From positions 1-34,187 of the forward strand of contig JBFJJV010000017.1 in NCBI GenBank assembly GCA_041635265.1: 34,187 nt of DNA. The letters are read 5' to 3'. Origin of the DNA: Panacagrimonas sp041635265 (GTDB lineage: Bacteria; Pseudomonadota; Gammaproteobacteria; Nevskiales; Nevskiaceae). The position numbers and the translations under genes are program-made. Under the pieces are notes generated by a model. It saw nothing but the letters and a program-made list of their open reading frames with translations, did no database searches and was not told the DNA's origin. This document shows, in pieces, positions 1-7,854 of the stretch. Position 1 is the stretch's first letter, and each line of letters opens with the position of its first letter.

Positions 1-413
1 ACGTCATTGCCAACAGCATGACTGGCACATTCGAATACGAGAAAGGCGACAAGCGGGCCGTGCCGGACTTCAATGTGTTCTTCCGTTACCACGCGACCTA
101 TCCCTACTACTCGGATGCTATCTGGTATCTCACGCAGATGCGTCGCTGGGGCCAGATTTCCGAGTCAAAGCCCGATGGCTGGTATATGGAGGTTGCAAAA
201 AAGGTTTACCGCTCGGATTTGTTCGCCGCTGCGGCAAAGGCACTAATTGCCGAAGGCAAGATGAAAGCATCTGATTTTCCGGACTTTGACAGTGAAACCG
301 GCTTCAAGCCGGTGACTTCTGATTTTCTGGACAAAGTCAGCTACGACGGCAGCAAGCCCAATGCCTACCTGGAGTCGCTCACGATCGGTCTGAAGGATGG
401 TGAGACGCCCTGA
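1..413 (+). CDS. nrtA: Nitrate ABC transporter substrate-binding protein, C-terminal part (5' end outside window)
   Basis: The reading frame is open from base 3 with no start of its own, so this is the last ~136 codons of a longer gene; the first in-frame ATG at 18 is internal. The visible part resembles the C-terminal lobe of NrtA/CmpA-type periplasmic nitrate-binding proteins, with aromatic-rich text around YHATYPYYSDAIWYLTQMRRWG followed by a helical segment ending near KASDFPDFD. NrtA captures nitrate (or nitrite) in the periplasm and hands it to the NrtB permease. The immediate downstream genes are a permease and a double ATPase of the same transporter, which supports the call. The family is usually ~400-450 residues, so about two thirds is missing at the left. 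Confusion with CmpA (bicarbonate) or a taurine-type binder is possible from sequence alone, but the nitrate-reductase context favours nitrate. Confidence 0.85.
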   Translation, partial: VIANSMTGTFEYEKGDKRAVPDFNVFFRYHATYPYYSDAIWYLTQMRRWGQISESKPDGWYMEVAKKVYRSDLFAAAAKALIAEGKMKASDFPDFDSETGFKPVTSDFLDKVSYDGSKPNAYLESLTIGLKDGETP

Positions 414-444
414 TCAGCTCCGTGGATCGTGTCTCCTGAGGAAT

Positions 445-503
445 CGGGGGTTCATGCAGCAAGCATTGCCAACGCGATGCAAGGGTATGAGCCCCCGCTT
501 TTT
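445..503 (+). terminator. Terminator-like hairpin between nrtA and nrtB (probable attenuator)
   Basis: GGGGGTTCAT at 446-455 pairs with ATGAGCCCCC at 487-496 (one G-U pair), extended by C445-G497, and is followed by five T residues at 499-503. A shorter inner stem (TTGC/GCAA) can form inside the loop. This has the layout of a factor-independent terminator, but it lies between two genes of one transporter. I infer partial termination or 3'-end protection that leaves more nrtA message than nrtBCD message, as is common for binding-protein genes in ABC operons. Confidence 0.65.
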
Positions 504-532
504 CAAAGCCAAAGAAAATATTTTCAAATTGG

Positions 533-1558
533 ATGTCCATCATGCTTAACCAAACCGTCAATGTTTTAAACAAGGCTGGGCTCACCTGGTTTGTGCCCAT
601 GGTCAGGTTGGCCGCCGGCGAAGATCCGCAGGCGCAATTGCGCGAGATTCTCTACAAAATCGGTGTGCCGATTCTTGCCTTCATTGTGTTTGTTCTGTTG
701 TGGGGCGGTCTGGCCAAGTCGGTCCAGACCAGCCTTGGGGAATTGCCAGGACCCGTCGCGGTCTGGCAGGCGGCCGGCGGGCTTGTCGAGGAACATTACC
801 GAGAGCGTGACAAGGCGGATGCCTTCTACCTGAGGCAGGAAGCGCGCAATGACGCAAAGCTCGCGACGAATCCCGATGCCGATGTGAGGGTTCGTCAATG
901 GACCGGCAAGCCGACCTATTGGGATCAGATTAAGACCAGCCTGATTACCGTGTTCACCGGTTTTTTGCTGGCGACAATCGTGGCTGTGCCTTTGGGGATT
1001 GTGTGCGGCCTGTCCAGTACCGTTCAAACGGCGCTGAATCCGATGATCCAGTTGTTCAAGCCGGTATCGCCGCTTGCTTGGCTGCCGATCGTGACGCTGG
1101 TTGTCAGCGCGGTTTATGTCAGTCAGGACCCATTGTTTGAAAAATCATTTCTCATTTCTGCAATCACCGTCACCCTGTGTTCGCTGTGGCCAACGCTGAT
1201 GAACACCGCCGTGGGGGTCGCATCGGTGGATAAAGATCTGATTAATGTGTCCCGGGTTCTGCAACTCTCCTGGTTCACCAAAGTGCGAAAAATCGTGTTG
1301 CCGTCGTCTCTGAAATTGATCTTCACCGGGCTGCGCCTGTCGCTCGGGGTGGGCTGGATGGTGCTGATCGCCTCCGAAATGCTGGCGCAGAATCCGGGGC
1401 TGGGAAAGTTTGTTTGGGATGAGTTTCAGAATGGCAGCAGTGAGTCGCTCGCACGCATCATGGTGGCGGTATTCACCATCGGCATCATCGGATTTCTGCT
1501 CGATCGTGTGATGGCGACTCTGCAGCAGTTGGTGAGCTTTGGCGAGCCGGTGAGTTGA
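533..1558 (+). CDS. nrtB: Nitrate ABC transporter permease
   Basis: Inner-membrane permease of the NrtABCD importer, 341 residues. The N-terminal third has one membrane segment (about residues 40-62, ILAFIVFVLLWGGL) followed by a charged soluble stretch (about 85-125) before the conserved BPD_transp_1 core begins at the KTSLITVFTGFLLA segment. The core holds the coupling loop typical of this family, around INVSRVLQLSWFTKVRKIVLPSSL, and ends in two membrane helices. This long form with an extra N-terminal segment occurs in proteobacterial nitrate permeases. Start choice is uncertain: ATG 533 or ATG 542 (in frame, with a weak TTGGA nine bases upstream). The gene follows nrtA after 119 bp containing the hairpin and overlaps or abuts the ATPase gene. 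A related substrate such as cyanate or bicarbonate is the main alternative. Confidence 0.9.
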   Translation: MSIMLNQTVNVLNKAGLTWFVPMVRLAAGEDPQAQLREILYKIGVPILAFIVFVLLWGGLAKSVQTSLGELPGPVAVWQAAGGLVEEHYRERDKADAFYLRQEARNDAKLATNPDADVRVRQWTGKPTYWDQIKTSLITVFTGFLLATIVAVPLGIVCGLSSTVQTALNPMIQLFKPVSPLAWLPIVTLVVSAVYVSQDPLFEKSFLISAITVTLCSLWPTLMNTAVGVASVDKDLINVSRVLQLSWFTKVRKIVLPSSLKLIFTGLRLSLGVGWMVLIASEMLAQNPGLGKFVWDEFQNGSSESLARIMVAVFTIGIIGFLLDRVMATLQQLVSFGEPVS

Positions 1559-1560
1559 AG

Positions 1561-3318
1561 ATGATCAAAGCAATCAGACAAGACATGGTTCTCGTAGATC
1601 GCCTGGGCCAGCCAGAGTCAGCCAATCATGCTGAGAGCAGAACTGTTTGCATGGACTTGCGCTCGGTCGACAAGGCCTATGGTTCGGGTCGTCAGCGGAC
1701 CCAAGTTCTCAAGGGCATCGATCTGTCGATCCACGAAAACGAATTCGTCGCCATCGTCGGGTTTTCCGGCAGCGGCAAGACGACCTTGATCTCGCTGATG
1801 GCCGGTTTGATCCGGCCGGATGCGGGTGAGGTTCTTCTTAAGGGAGAGGCCGTCATCGGGCCGGGGCCTGATCGAGGCGTGGTCTTTCAAAGTTACTCAC
1901 TGATGCCGTGGATGACAGTGGGCGAGAACGTTGCGCTTTCCGTTGATCAGGTCTTCCGACATTTGACCAAGGCAGAGCGGCAGGAGCGCGTAGAACGTTA
2001 TGTGGACATGGTCGGCTTGACGCCGGCAATGGGCAAGCGTCCTGCTGAGCTTTCCGGTGGTATGCGCCAGCGTGTATCGGTGGCGCGTTCGCTAGCAGCC
2101 GATCCCGAGATCTTGTTGTTCGACGAGCCACTGTCCGCGCTCGACGCGCTCACGAGAGCCAAGCTACAGGATGAAATTGTTGATATCTGGGGCAGGGAAA
2201 GGAAAACCTGCGTGCTGATCACCAACGATGTCGACGAGGCCTTGTTGATGGCAGATCGCGTCATTCCATTGAATCCTGGGATCAAGGGAGAAGGCGCATC
2301 CTTCGGGCCAGAGTTCAGGGTCAATCTAGATCGACCGCGTGATCGTGGTGCGGTGAATCATGATCGTGACTTCATCGCCTTGCGCAAGGAGATCACGCAA
2401 TACCTTATCGATGCAGGCCAGCGTGCGGGTAATGCCACGTCGGGCAATGTCGTCGAACTGCGCCCGCAAACGCCGAATACAAGTGATGAGCATCCCGCAG
2501 CACTTAGGAAGCAGAAGCGGCGTAACCCTACGCAGCCTCATCGCTATGTGGAGTTTTCCCAAGTCTCCAAGATTTACCCGACAAGAAAAGGGCCCGCCAC
2601 CGTTGTCGATGGTTTCGACCTGAAAATTCGACAAGGTGAATTTGTCTCGATCATCGGACATTCCGGCTGCGGAAAATCCACGGTACTGACCATGATGGCC
2701 GGGCTCAACGAGATCAGCGAAGGGGTGATCGTACTCGATGGTCGCGAGATCGATGGCGCCGGCCCTGATCGCGGCATTGTTTTTCAGGCTCCCAGCCTGG
2801 TGCCCTGGCTCAGTGCCAGAGAGAACGTAATGCTGGGCGTGAATCAGGTCTTTCCACATGTCTCGAAGTCGGAGCGGGCCGAAATTGCCGAACATTTTTT
2901 GTGTCGCGTGGGTTTGTCTGATTCATTGCACAAGAAGGCATCGGAACTTTCCAATGGCATGAAACAGCGCGTGGGCATTGCACGGGCTTTTGCCTTGCAA
3001 CCGAAGATGCTTCTGTTGGACGAACCCTTCGGTATGCTCGATTCCTTGACACGTTGGGACCTGCAGGAAGTGCTGATGGATGTCTGGGCCAAGTCCCAAC
3101 TGACTGCCATTGTGGTGACTCACGATGTGGATGAAGCCATTCTTCTTGCGGATCGTGTGGTGATGATGAGCAACGGTCCGCGCGCCAAAGTCGGCAAGAT
3201 TCTGGACATCGATTTGCCACGACCACGAACGCGCAAGGCACTTCTTGAGCATCCCGACTATTACCGCCTGCGCGAAGAATTGATTCAATTCCTGGCAGAT
3301 TGTGATGCGCACAAATAG
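1561..3318 (+). CDS. nrtCD: Nitrate ABC transporter ATPase with NrtC- and NrtD-like domains fused
   Basis: One polypeptide of about 585 residues carries two complete ABC ATPase domains that energise NrtB. Numbering from an upstream TTG at 1555: domain 1 has Walker A GFSGSGKTT (69-77), signature LSGGMRQR (166-173) and Walker B ILLFDE (186-191). Domain 2 has Walker A GHSGCGKST (368-376), signature LSNGMKQR (465-472) and Walker B MLLLDE (485-490). The H-loop histidine is present in domain 2 (THDVDE, His523) but is Asn224 in domain 1 (TNDVDE). A polar linker of ~50 residues (about 280-330) joins them. ATG 1561 is preferred because GGTGAG (1549-1554) sits six bases before it; TTG 1555 would overlap the nrtB stop. 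The NrtA-like regulatory domain found on cyanobacterial NrtC is absent. Fused nitrate ATPases of this size are known in proteobacteria. Confidence 0.9.
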   Translation: MIKAIRQDMVLVDRLGQPESANHAESRTVCMDLRSVDKAYGSGRQRTQVLKGIDLSIHENEFVAIVGFSGSGKTTLISLMAGLIRPDAGEVLLKGEAVIGPGPDRGVVFQSYSLMPWMTVGENVALSVDQVFRHLTKAERQERVERYVDMVGLTPAMGKRPAELSGGMRQRVSVARSLAADPEILLFDEPLSALDALTRAKLQDEIVDIWGRERKTCVLITNDVDEALLMADRVIPLNPGIKGEGASFGPEFRVNLDRPRDRGAVNHDRDFIALRKEITQYLIDAGQRAGNATSGNVVELRPQTPNTSDEHPAALRKQKRRNPTQPHRYVEFSQVSKIYPTRKGPATVVDGFDLKIRQGEFVSIIGHSGCGKSTVLTMMAGLNEISEGVIVLDGREIDGAGPDRGIVFQAPSLVPWLSARENVMLGVNQVFPHVSKSERAEIAEHFLCRVGLSDSLHKKASELSNGMKQRVGIARAFALQPKMLLLDEPFGMLDSLTRWDLQEVLMDVWAKSQLTAIVVTHDVDEAILLADRVVMMSNGPRAKVGKILDIDLPRPRTRKALLEHPDYYRLREELIQFLADCDAHK

Positions 3319-3401
3319 AGCGATGTAGAACTTGGGAAACAGGGAAGCGCCGGTCCTGCCTGGCATCAGGGCGGCCAGCGCGTGCGCGGATTAGCAGACC
3401 T

Positions 3402-3418
3402 TGCACCGAAAGCGTGCA
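3402..3418 (+). promoter_or_regulatory. Upstream NtrC-type binding site
   Basis: TGCAC-N7-GTGCA is a perfect 17-bp dyad, identical in layout to classical NtrC (NRI) sites such as those before glnA. Its centre (3410) lies about 95 bp before the predicted sigma-54 transcription start and 31 bp, about three helical turns, from the second site. NtrC binding is inferred from the motif and from the nitrogen-assimilation genes downstream. Confidence 0.72.
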
Positions 3419-3432
3419 TGCAAGTGTCTGTT

Positions 3433-3449
3433 TGCGCGCAAATTGTGCA
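3433..3449 (+). promoter_or_regulatory. Downstream NtrC-type binding site
   Basis: TGCGC-N7-GTGCA matches the 17-bp NtrC dyad with one half-site mismatch. The centre (3441) is about 64 bp upstream of the predicted transcription start and 31 bp from the first site on the same helical face. Paired sites of this sort support oligomerisation of the activator. Confidence 0.65.
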
Positions 3450-3478
3450 AACGCACATGAAATTGAAGGGAATGAACC

Positions 3479-3495
3479 CGGCACGCCCCTTGCGA
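3479..3495 (+). promoter_or_regulatory. Sigma-54 (RpoN) -24/-12 promoter for narK-nirBD-nas-moa run
   Basis: The stretch CGGCACGCCCCTTGCGA matches the RpoN consensus TGGCACG-N4-TTGCW at almost every position, with the invariant GG (3480-3481) and GC (3492-3493) separated by exactly ten bases. Transcription would begin near 3505, giving a leader of about 75 nt before narK. A short stem (TACGTG 3505-3510 with CACGTG 3523-3528, one G-U pair) could form at the 5' end of that leader. Together with the two NtrC dyads upstream this predicts activation under nitrogen limitation. Confidence 0.8.
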
Positions 3496-3579
3496 TAGAC
3501 CCTGTACGTGGTTAATGGCGATCACGTGAGCTGACTTTTATGTCCAACGAGGGGCGTGACTTACTTGCAGGAGTTATTT

Positions 3580-4923
3580 ATGTCTATCGCCGCGCCCCCG
3601 TTGTCCAAGGCCACCCGCATCGAGCTCATGTCCCTGGCCACGCCTCAGATGCGGGCCTTCCATCTGACCTGGATGGCTTTCTTTGTCTGCTTTTTTGCCT
3701 GGTTCGCCTGCGCGCCGCTGATGCCCCTGATCAAAGGGGAACTCGGTTTGAGCATGGACCAGATCGCCAATATCAATATTGCCGCAGTGGCCGTCACCAT
3801 TCTGGTTCGTCTGATCATCGGACCGCTGTGTGATCGCATCGGGCCACGCAAGGCCTACACAGGTTTGCTCCTGTTTGGGGCCGTCCCGGTATTTGGGGTC
3901 GCATTCAGTCAGACCTATGAGAGCTTTTTGTTCTTCCGCCTGCTGATCGGCGCCGTAGGTGCCAGCTTTGTGATCACCCAGTATCACACCTCGGTGATGT
4001 TCGCCTCCAATGTGGTGGGAACAGCGAACGCAGCATCGGCCGGCTGGGGCAATGCCGGTGGCGGTGCGGCTCAGGCCATCATGCCCCTGGTCCTGGCAGC
4101 GGTGGTCACCTTTGGTGTTGAGCAGACCATGGGATGGCGTGTTGCGCTTCTGGTGCCGGGTGTGTTGATGGTCATCATGGGTCTATTGTATTGGCGCTAC
4201 ACCCAGGACGCCCCGACCGGCAACTATTCTGAGCTTCGTGCGCAGGGGCTCATGCCGGACAACGGCCGTAAGGGAGGCTGGAATAGTTTCAAGCAGGCTT
4301 GCATAAATTATCGCGTCTGGATGCTGTTTCTCACGTATGCCGCCTGCTTTGGTGTGGAAATTTTCATCCACAATATGGCGGCCCTTTACTACGTTGATCG
4401 CTTCGATTTGTCGATCGGACAGGCGGGCATGGCGGTCGGTGTATTCGGCTTGTTAGCGCTTTTTGCACGCGCCCTAGGCGGTTATTGCTCAGACCGGGTC
4501 GCCAGGTCGAAGGGCCTGGATGCTCGAACGACACTTTTGTTTGTACTGATCATGGGCGAGGGGCTGGGTCTTCTTTGGTTCGCTCAGGCCTCAACCGTGA
4601 GCATGGCCATCGTTGCCATGGTCGGATTCGGGCTGTTTACCCATATGGCCTGCGGTGCAACGTACGCACTGGTGCCCTTCATCGATCGTCGCGCCCTGGG
4701 CGGCGTGGCTGGAATCATTGGTGCGGGTGGCAACGTCGGCGCGGTTGCAGCGGGATTCCTGATGAAGGGTACAGGCGATTCACAACAAACCCTGTTGATT
4801 CTTGCTGTGGCGGTCTGTGCCACCGCTATATGCGCCATTGCGGTGCGCTTCTCACCCGAACACAAGAGTCGCGAGCAAGCCCTTTACGAAGAAGCCGTCG
4901 CGCAGCGAAGCGCGCTGGCATAG
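3580..4923 (+). CDS. narK: Major facilitator nitrate/nitrite transporter
   Basis: A 447-residue, 12-helix MFS protein of the NNP (NarK/NrtP/NasA) family that moves nitrate or nitrite across the inner membrane. Both nitrate signatures are visible: GWGNAGGG at residues 155-162 and GAGGNVG at 381-387. The substrate-binding arginines of the family correspond to Arg77 (VRLIIGPLCDR) and Arg297 (FARALGG). ATG 3580 is chosen because AGGAG lies six bases before it (3569-3573); an in-frame GTG at 3556 has no such site. It is the first gene behind the sigma-54 promoter and ends 10 bp before nirB, so it likely supplies nitrate for assimilation or exports excess nitrite. It is a second nitrate route next to the ABC importer. 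I cannot tell import from antiport by sequence alone. Confidence 0.92.
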   Translation: MSIAAPPLSKATRIELMSLATPQMRAFHLTWMAFFVCFFAWFACAPLMPLIKGELGLSMDQIANINIAAVAVTILVRLIIGPLCDRIGPRKAYTGLLLFGAVPVFGVAFSQTYESFLFFRLLIGAVGASFVITQYHTSVMFASNVVGTANAASAGWGNAGGGAAQAIMPLVLAAVVTFGVEQTMGWRVALLVPGVLMVIMGLLYWRYTQDAPTGNYSELRAQGLMPDNGRKGGWNSFKQACINYRVWMLFLTYAACFGVEIFIHNMAALYYVDRFDLSIGQAGMAVGVFGLLALFARALGGYCSDRVARSKGLDARTTLLFVLIMGEGLGLLWFAQASTVSMAIVAMVGFGLFTHMACGATYALVPFIDRRALGGVAGIIGAGGNVGAVAAGFLMKGTGDSQQTLLILAVAVCATAICAIAVRFSPEHKSREQALYEEAVAQRSALA

Positions 4924-4933
4924 GAACCCAAAT

Positions 4934-7471
4934 ATGAAAATCGTCGTCGTTGGAAATGGAATGGTTGGACACAAACTGCTTGAAGAGTTTGCGGATAAGC
5001 CTGGCCTTGAAATCACCGTGCTCTGCGAAGAAGCGCGAGCGGCCTACGATCGTGTTCACCTGTCTGAATTCTTCAGCGGCAAGACGGCGGAGGACCTGTC
5101 GCTGGTTGCCGAGAAATTTTTCGATCGTGACGGTATATCCCTGCATCTGAACGCCAAGGCAGTTTCGCTCAACGCGGCTAAAAAGTATGTCGAGACCGCA
5201 GAGGGTGAGCAGATTGAATATGACAAGCTGATCCTCGCCACCGGTTCCTATCCCTTTGTGCCGCCGGTGCCAGGTCGTGACCGTGAAGGCTGCCTGGTCT
5301 ATCGCACGATTGAAGACCTGGAAGCCATGCGCGAGTGGGGCGCCAAGTCCAGGAAAGGTGTTGTGGTCGGCGGTGGGCTGTTGGGTCTGGAGTGCGCAAA
5401 AGCGCTCAAGGACATGGGCTTGGAAACCCATGTTGTGGAGTTCGCACCGCGCCTGATGACCGTCCAGGTCGACGATATGGGCGGTGCTTTGTTGCGCAAG
5501 AAGATTGAAGCTCTGGGTGTGTTTGTGCATACGCAGAAGAACACGCTTGAGATTGCTGAGGGCGCCGGTGTCGGCGTGGGCGGGCGCCACGTGATGAAGT
5601 TCGCCGATGGCGAACAGCTTGAAACCGACATGATCGTATTCTCTGCCGGTATCCGGCCGCGTGATGAACTGGCGCGCAGCGGCGGGCTCAAGATGGGTGA
5701 GCGTGGTGGCATTGCCATCAACAATTTCTGTCAGACCAGTGAAAAAGATATTTATGCGATCGGCGAGTGTGCGCTGTGGGAAGGCAAGATATTTGGTCTG
5801 GTTGCCCCCGGTTATGACATGGCCCGTGTTGCCGCCAAGCATGTTCTTGAGGGATCTTCCCAAGAAGGGCCGGCGGAGTTTCAGGGCGCTGACATGTCGA
5901 CCAAGCTCAAGCTGCTTGGCGTCGACGTGGCCAGTATCGGTGATGCGCAAGGCAACACCCCGGGCGCGCTGAGCTATCTGTTCAGTGATGGCGTTGCCGG
6001 ACATTACAAGAAGCTGGTGGTCAGCGCCGACAACAAGAGATTGCTCGGGGCGGTGCTCGTCGGTGAGGCTGAGGACTACGGCAGCTTGTTGCAATTGGCA
6101 CTGAACCAGATCCCGCTGCCTGAGCATCCGGATGAATTGATTCTGCCGGCGCGCGAGGGTGGTTCCAAAACCGGCATGGGTGTTGACATGTTGCCGGAGT
6201 CGGCCCTGATTTGTTCCTGCAACAATGTCAGCAAAGCTGCACTCTGCACAGCAGTTGCGGATGGGGCGACTTCATTGGGCGCCCTTAAGAAATGCACTAA
6301 GGCGGCGAGCAGTTGCGGAGGCTGCCAGCCCCTGGTCAAGCAGGTGCTGGACTCCGAGCTGAGCAAGAGTGGTGTGCTGGTCCTTAATCATATCTGCGAA
6401 CATTTCGAGCACTCTCGCCAGGAACTGTTCCACCTGATCAAGGTGGCGCAGTTCAGCAGTTTCGACGAAGTGATTCTCAGACACGGCAAGGGTCGCGGCT
6501 GTGATATTTGCAAGCCAGCCGTTGCCAGTATTCTTGCTTCACAGAAGAATGAATTCGTGCTCAAGCCCAAGCTCGCCAGCACCCAGGACACCAACGACTA
6601 CTATCTGGCCAATTTGCAGAAGGACGGGACTTATTCCGTCGTGCCCAGAATTCCCGGTGGCGAAATCACGCCTGCAAAGCTGATTGTCATTGGTCGCGTT
6701 GCCCAACGCTATGGGCTATACACCAAGATCACTGGCGGACAGCGCATCGATCTTTTCGGCGCACGGGTCGAACAACTACCGCTGATCTGGAAAGAGCTGA
6801 TCGATGCCGGGTTTGAATCCGGACATGCCTACGGCAAGGCGCTGCGCACGGTGAAATCCTGCGTGGGGAGTACCTGGTGCCGCTATGGCGTGCAGGACTC
6901 GGTCAGTATGGCAATCGCTGTCGAGCAGCGCTATCGCGGCTTGCGCTCGCCGCACAAAATCAAGATGGCGGTGTCCGGCTGTACCCGCGAATGTGCCGAG
7001 GCCCAGAGCAAGGACGTCGGCGTCATCGCCACCGAAAGTGGCTGGAATCTATACGTGGGCGGCAACGGCGGCATGAAGCCGCGCCATGCGAATCTGCTGG
7101 CCTCGGATATTGATGATGAGACGCTGGTCCGCTACATCGATCGCTTCCTCATGCTCTATATCCGCACAGGCGACCGATTGCAGCGCACCTCGGTGTGGCT
7201 GGAAAACCTCGAAGGGGGTATCGACTACGTCAAGCAAGTGGTTTGCGAGGATTCTCTGGGAATTGGCGTCGAACTTGAAGGCGAAATGCAGAAGCTGGTT
7301 GATACCTATGAATGCGAATGGAAGAAAGCGATCAATACGCCGGAAACACTCAAGCGCTTTCGTCATTTCGTCAATTCACAGGAGCCGGACCAAAACATTC
7401 AGTTTGTAGATGAGCGTGGGCAAATTCGCCCAAAGAGAGCACAAGAAAAGCAGTTGGAGAACGCCTCGTGA
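4934..7471 (+). CDS. nirB: Assimilatory NADH nitrite reductase, large subunit
   Basis: An 845-residue cytoplasmic enzyme that reduces nitrite to ammonium with six electrons from NAD(P)H. Domains in order are an FAD dinucleotide motif (GNGMVG near residue 7) and an NAD motif (GGGLLG, 146-151). A BFD-like [2Fe-2S] domain follows with Cys427, Cys429, Cys461 and Cys464. A further cysteine-bearing BFD-like stretch (GRGCDICKP) comes next, then the ferredoxin-like half domain and the siroheme/[4Fe-4S] site with Cys643-x5-Cys649 and Cys683-x3-Cys687. The length equals that of Escherichia coli NirB (847). ATG 4934 is chosen: TAGGAA at the narK stop gives a ribosome site seven bases upstream, and the protein then starts directly with the FAD-binding strand. 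It overlaps nirD by 4 bp. Siroheme synthesis genes are not in this window. Confidence 0.95.
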   Translation: MKIVVVGNGMVGHKLLEEFADKPGLEITVLCEEARAAYDRVHLSEFFSGKTAEDLSLVAEKFFDRDGISLHLNAKAVSLNAAKKYVETAEGEQIEYDKLILATGSYPFVPPVPGRDREGCLVYRTIEDLEAMREWGAKSRKGVVVGGGLLGLECAKALKDMGLETHVVEFAPRLMTVQVDDMGGALLRKKIEALGVFVHTQKNTLEIAEGAGVGVGGRHVMKFADGEQLETDMIVFSAGIRPRDELARSGGLKMGERGGIAINNFCQTSEKDIYAIGECALWEGKIFGLVAPGYDMARVAAKHVLEGSSQEGPAEFQGADMSTKLKLLGVDVASIGDAQGNTPGALSYLFSDGVAGHYKKLVVSADNKRLLGAVLVGEAEDYGSLLQLALNQIPLPEHPDELILPAREGGSKTGMGVDMLPESALICSCNNVSKAALCTAVADGATSLGALKKCTKAASSCGGCQPLVKQVLDSELSKSGVLVLNHICEHFEHSRQELFHLIKVAQFSSFDEVILRHGKGRGCDICKPAVASILASQKNEFVLKPKLASTQDTNDYYLANLQKDGTYSVVPRIPGGEITPAKLIVIGRVAQRYGLYTKITGGQRIDLFGARVEQLPLIWKELIDAGFESGHAYGKALRTVKSCVGSTWCRYGVQDSVSMAIAVEQRYRGLRSPHKIKMAVSGCTRECAEAQSKDVGVIATESGWNLYVGGNGGMKPRHANLLASDIDDETLVRYIDRFLMLYIRTGDRLQRTSVWLENLEGGIDYVKQVVCEDSLGIGVELEGEMQKLVDTYECEWKKAINTPETLKRFRHFVNSQEPDQNIQFVDERGQIRPKRAQEKQLENAS

Positions 7472-7821
7472 CAAATGAGCAGAACTGGACGCTGGTGTGC
7501 GGTCTGAGCGATATCGTGCCCAATACGGGGGTGTGCGGAAAAGTGGGCGAGGCACAAGTCGCGGTATTCAGGATCGTGTCGCCTTCGGGTGAGGAAGATG
7601 GTGTGTTCGCCATTGACAATTTTGATCCCCGGTCCGGTGCCAATGTTTTGTCCCGTGGGCTGGTCGGCGATATGGACGGACAAGTCGTGGTCGCTTCTCC
7701 GGTGTACAAGAATCATATTGCGCTGGAGACGGGGACCTGCATCGAAGACGCCGCCTGGTCGGTCAAAGCATATCCAGTGCGTCTTGGAGAGGGCGGCATC
7801 GTTTTGGTGCAAGGCGAATAA
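7468..7821 (+). CDS. nirD: NADH nitrite reductase, small subunit
   Basis: A 117-residue protein with the Rieske-like fold of NirD. The paired Cys-His cluster ligands of true Rieske proteins are absent, as is normal for NirD, so it is structural or regulatory and carries no cluster. Recognisable family text includes VFAIDNFDPRSGANVLSRG and a C-terminal strand pair ending in GIVLVQG. The GTG start overlaps the nirB stop (GTGA), with GGAGA at 7456-7460 as the ribosome site. The overlap implies translational coupling and equal amounts of the two subunits. It is followed by 33 bp and the NasC-like gene. Confidence 0.93.
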   Translation: MTNEQNWTLVCGLSDIVPNTGVCGKVGEAQVAVFRIVSPSGEEDGVFAIDNFDPRSGANVLSRGLVGDMDGQVVVASPVYKNHIALETGTCIEDAAWSVKAYPVRLGEGGIVLVQGE

Positions 7822-7854
7822 TCTGGCTTCCTCGGTTCTGGACCACTTGGATGT

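Noticed and set aside
3322..3385. Terminator after nrtCD
   Set aside because: An imperfect CCTGCCTG/CAGGGCGG stem is present but without a T-run, so read-through into the narK control region cannot be excluded.
3505..3528. Leader hairpin before narK as a NasR-type antitermination control
   Set aside because: Only a six-pair stem with no second terminator stem and no strong T-run; not comparable to the Klebsiella nasF leader.
4802..4933. Longer nirB frame starting inside narK
   Set aside because: The extra 44 residues lie over narK coding sequence and have no family match, and ATG 4934 has a good ribosome site and begins at the FAD-binding strand.
4826..6127. 433-codon minus-strand open frame opposite nirB
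   Set aside because: It is a mirror of the strongly supported nirB coding strand in GC-rich DNA and shows no protein family features.
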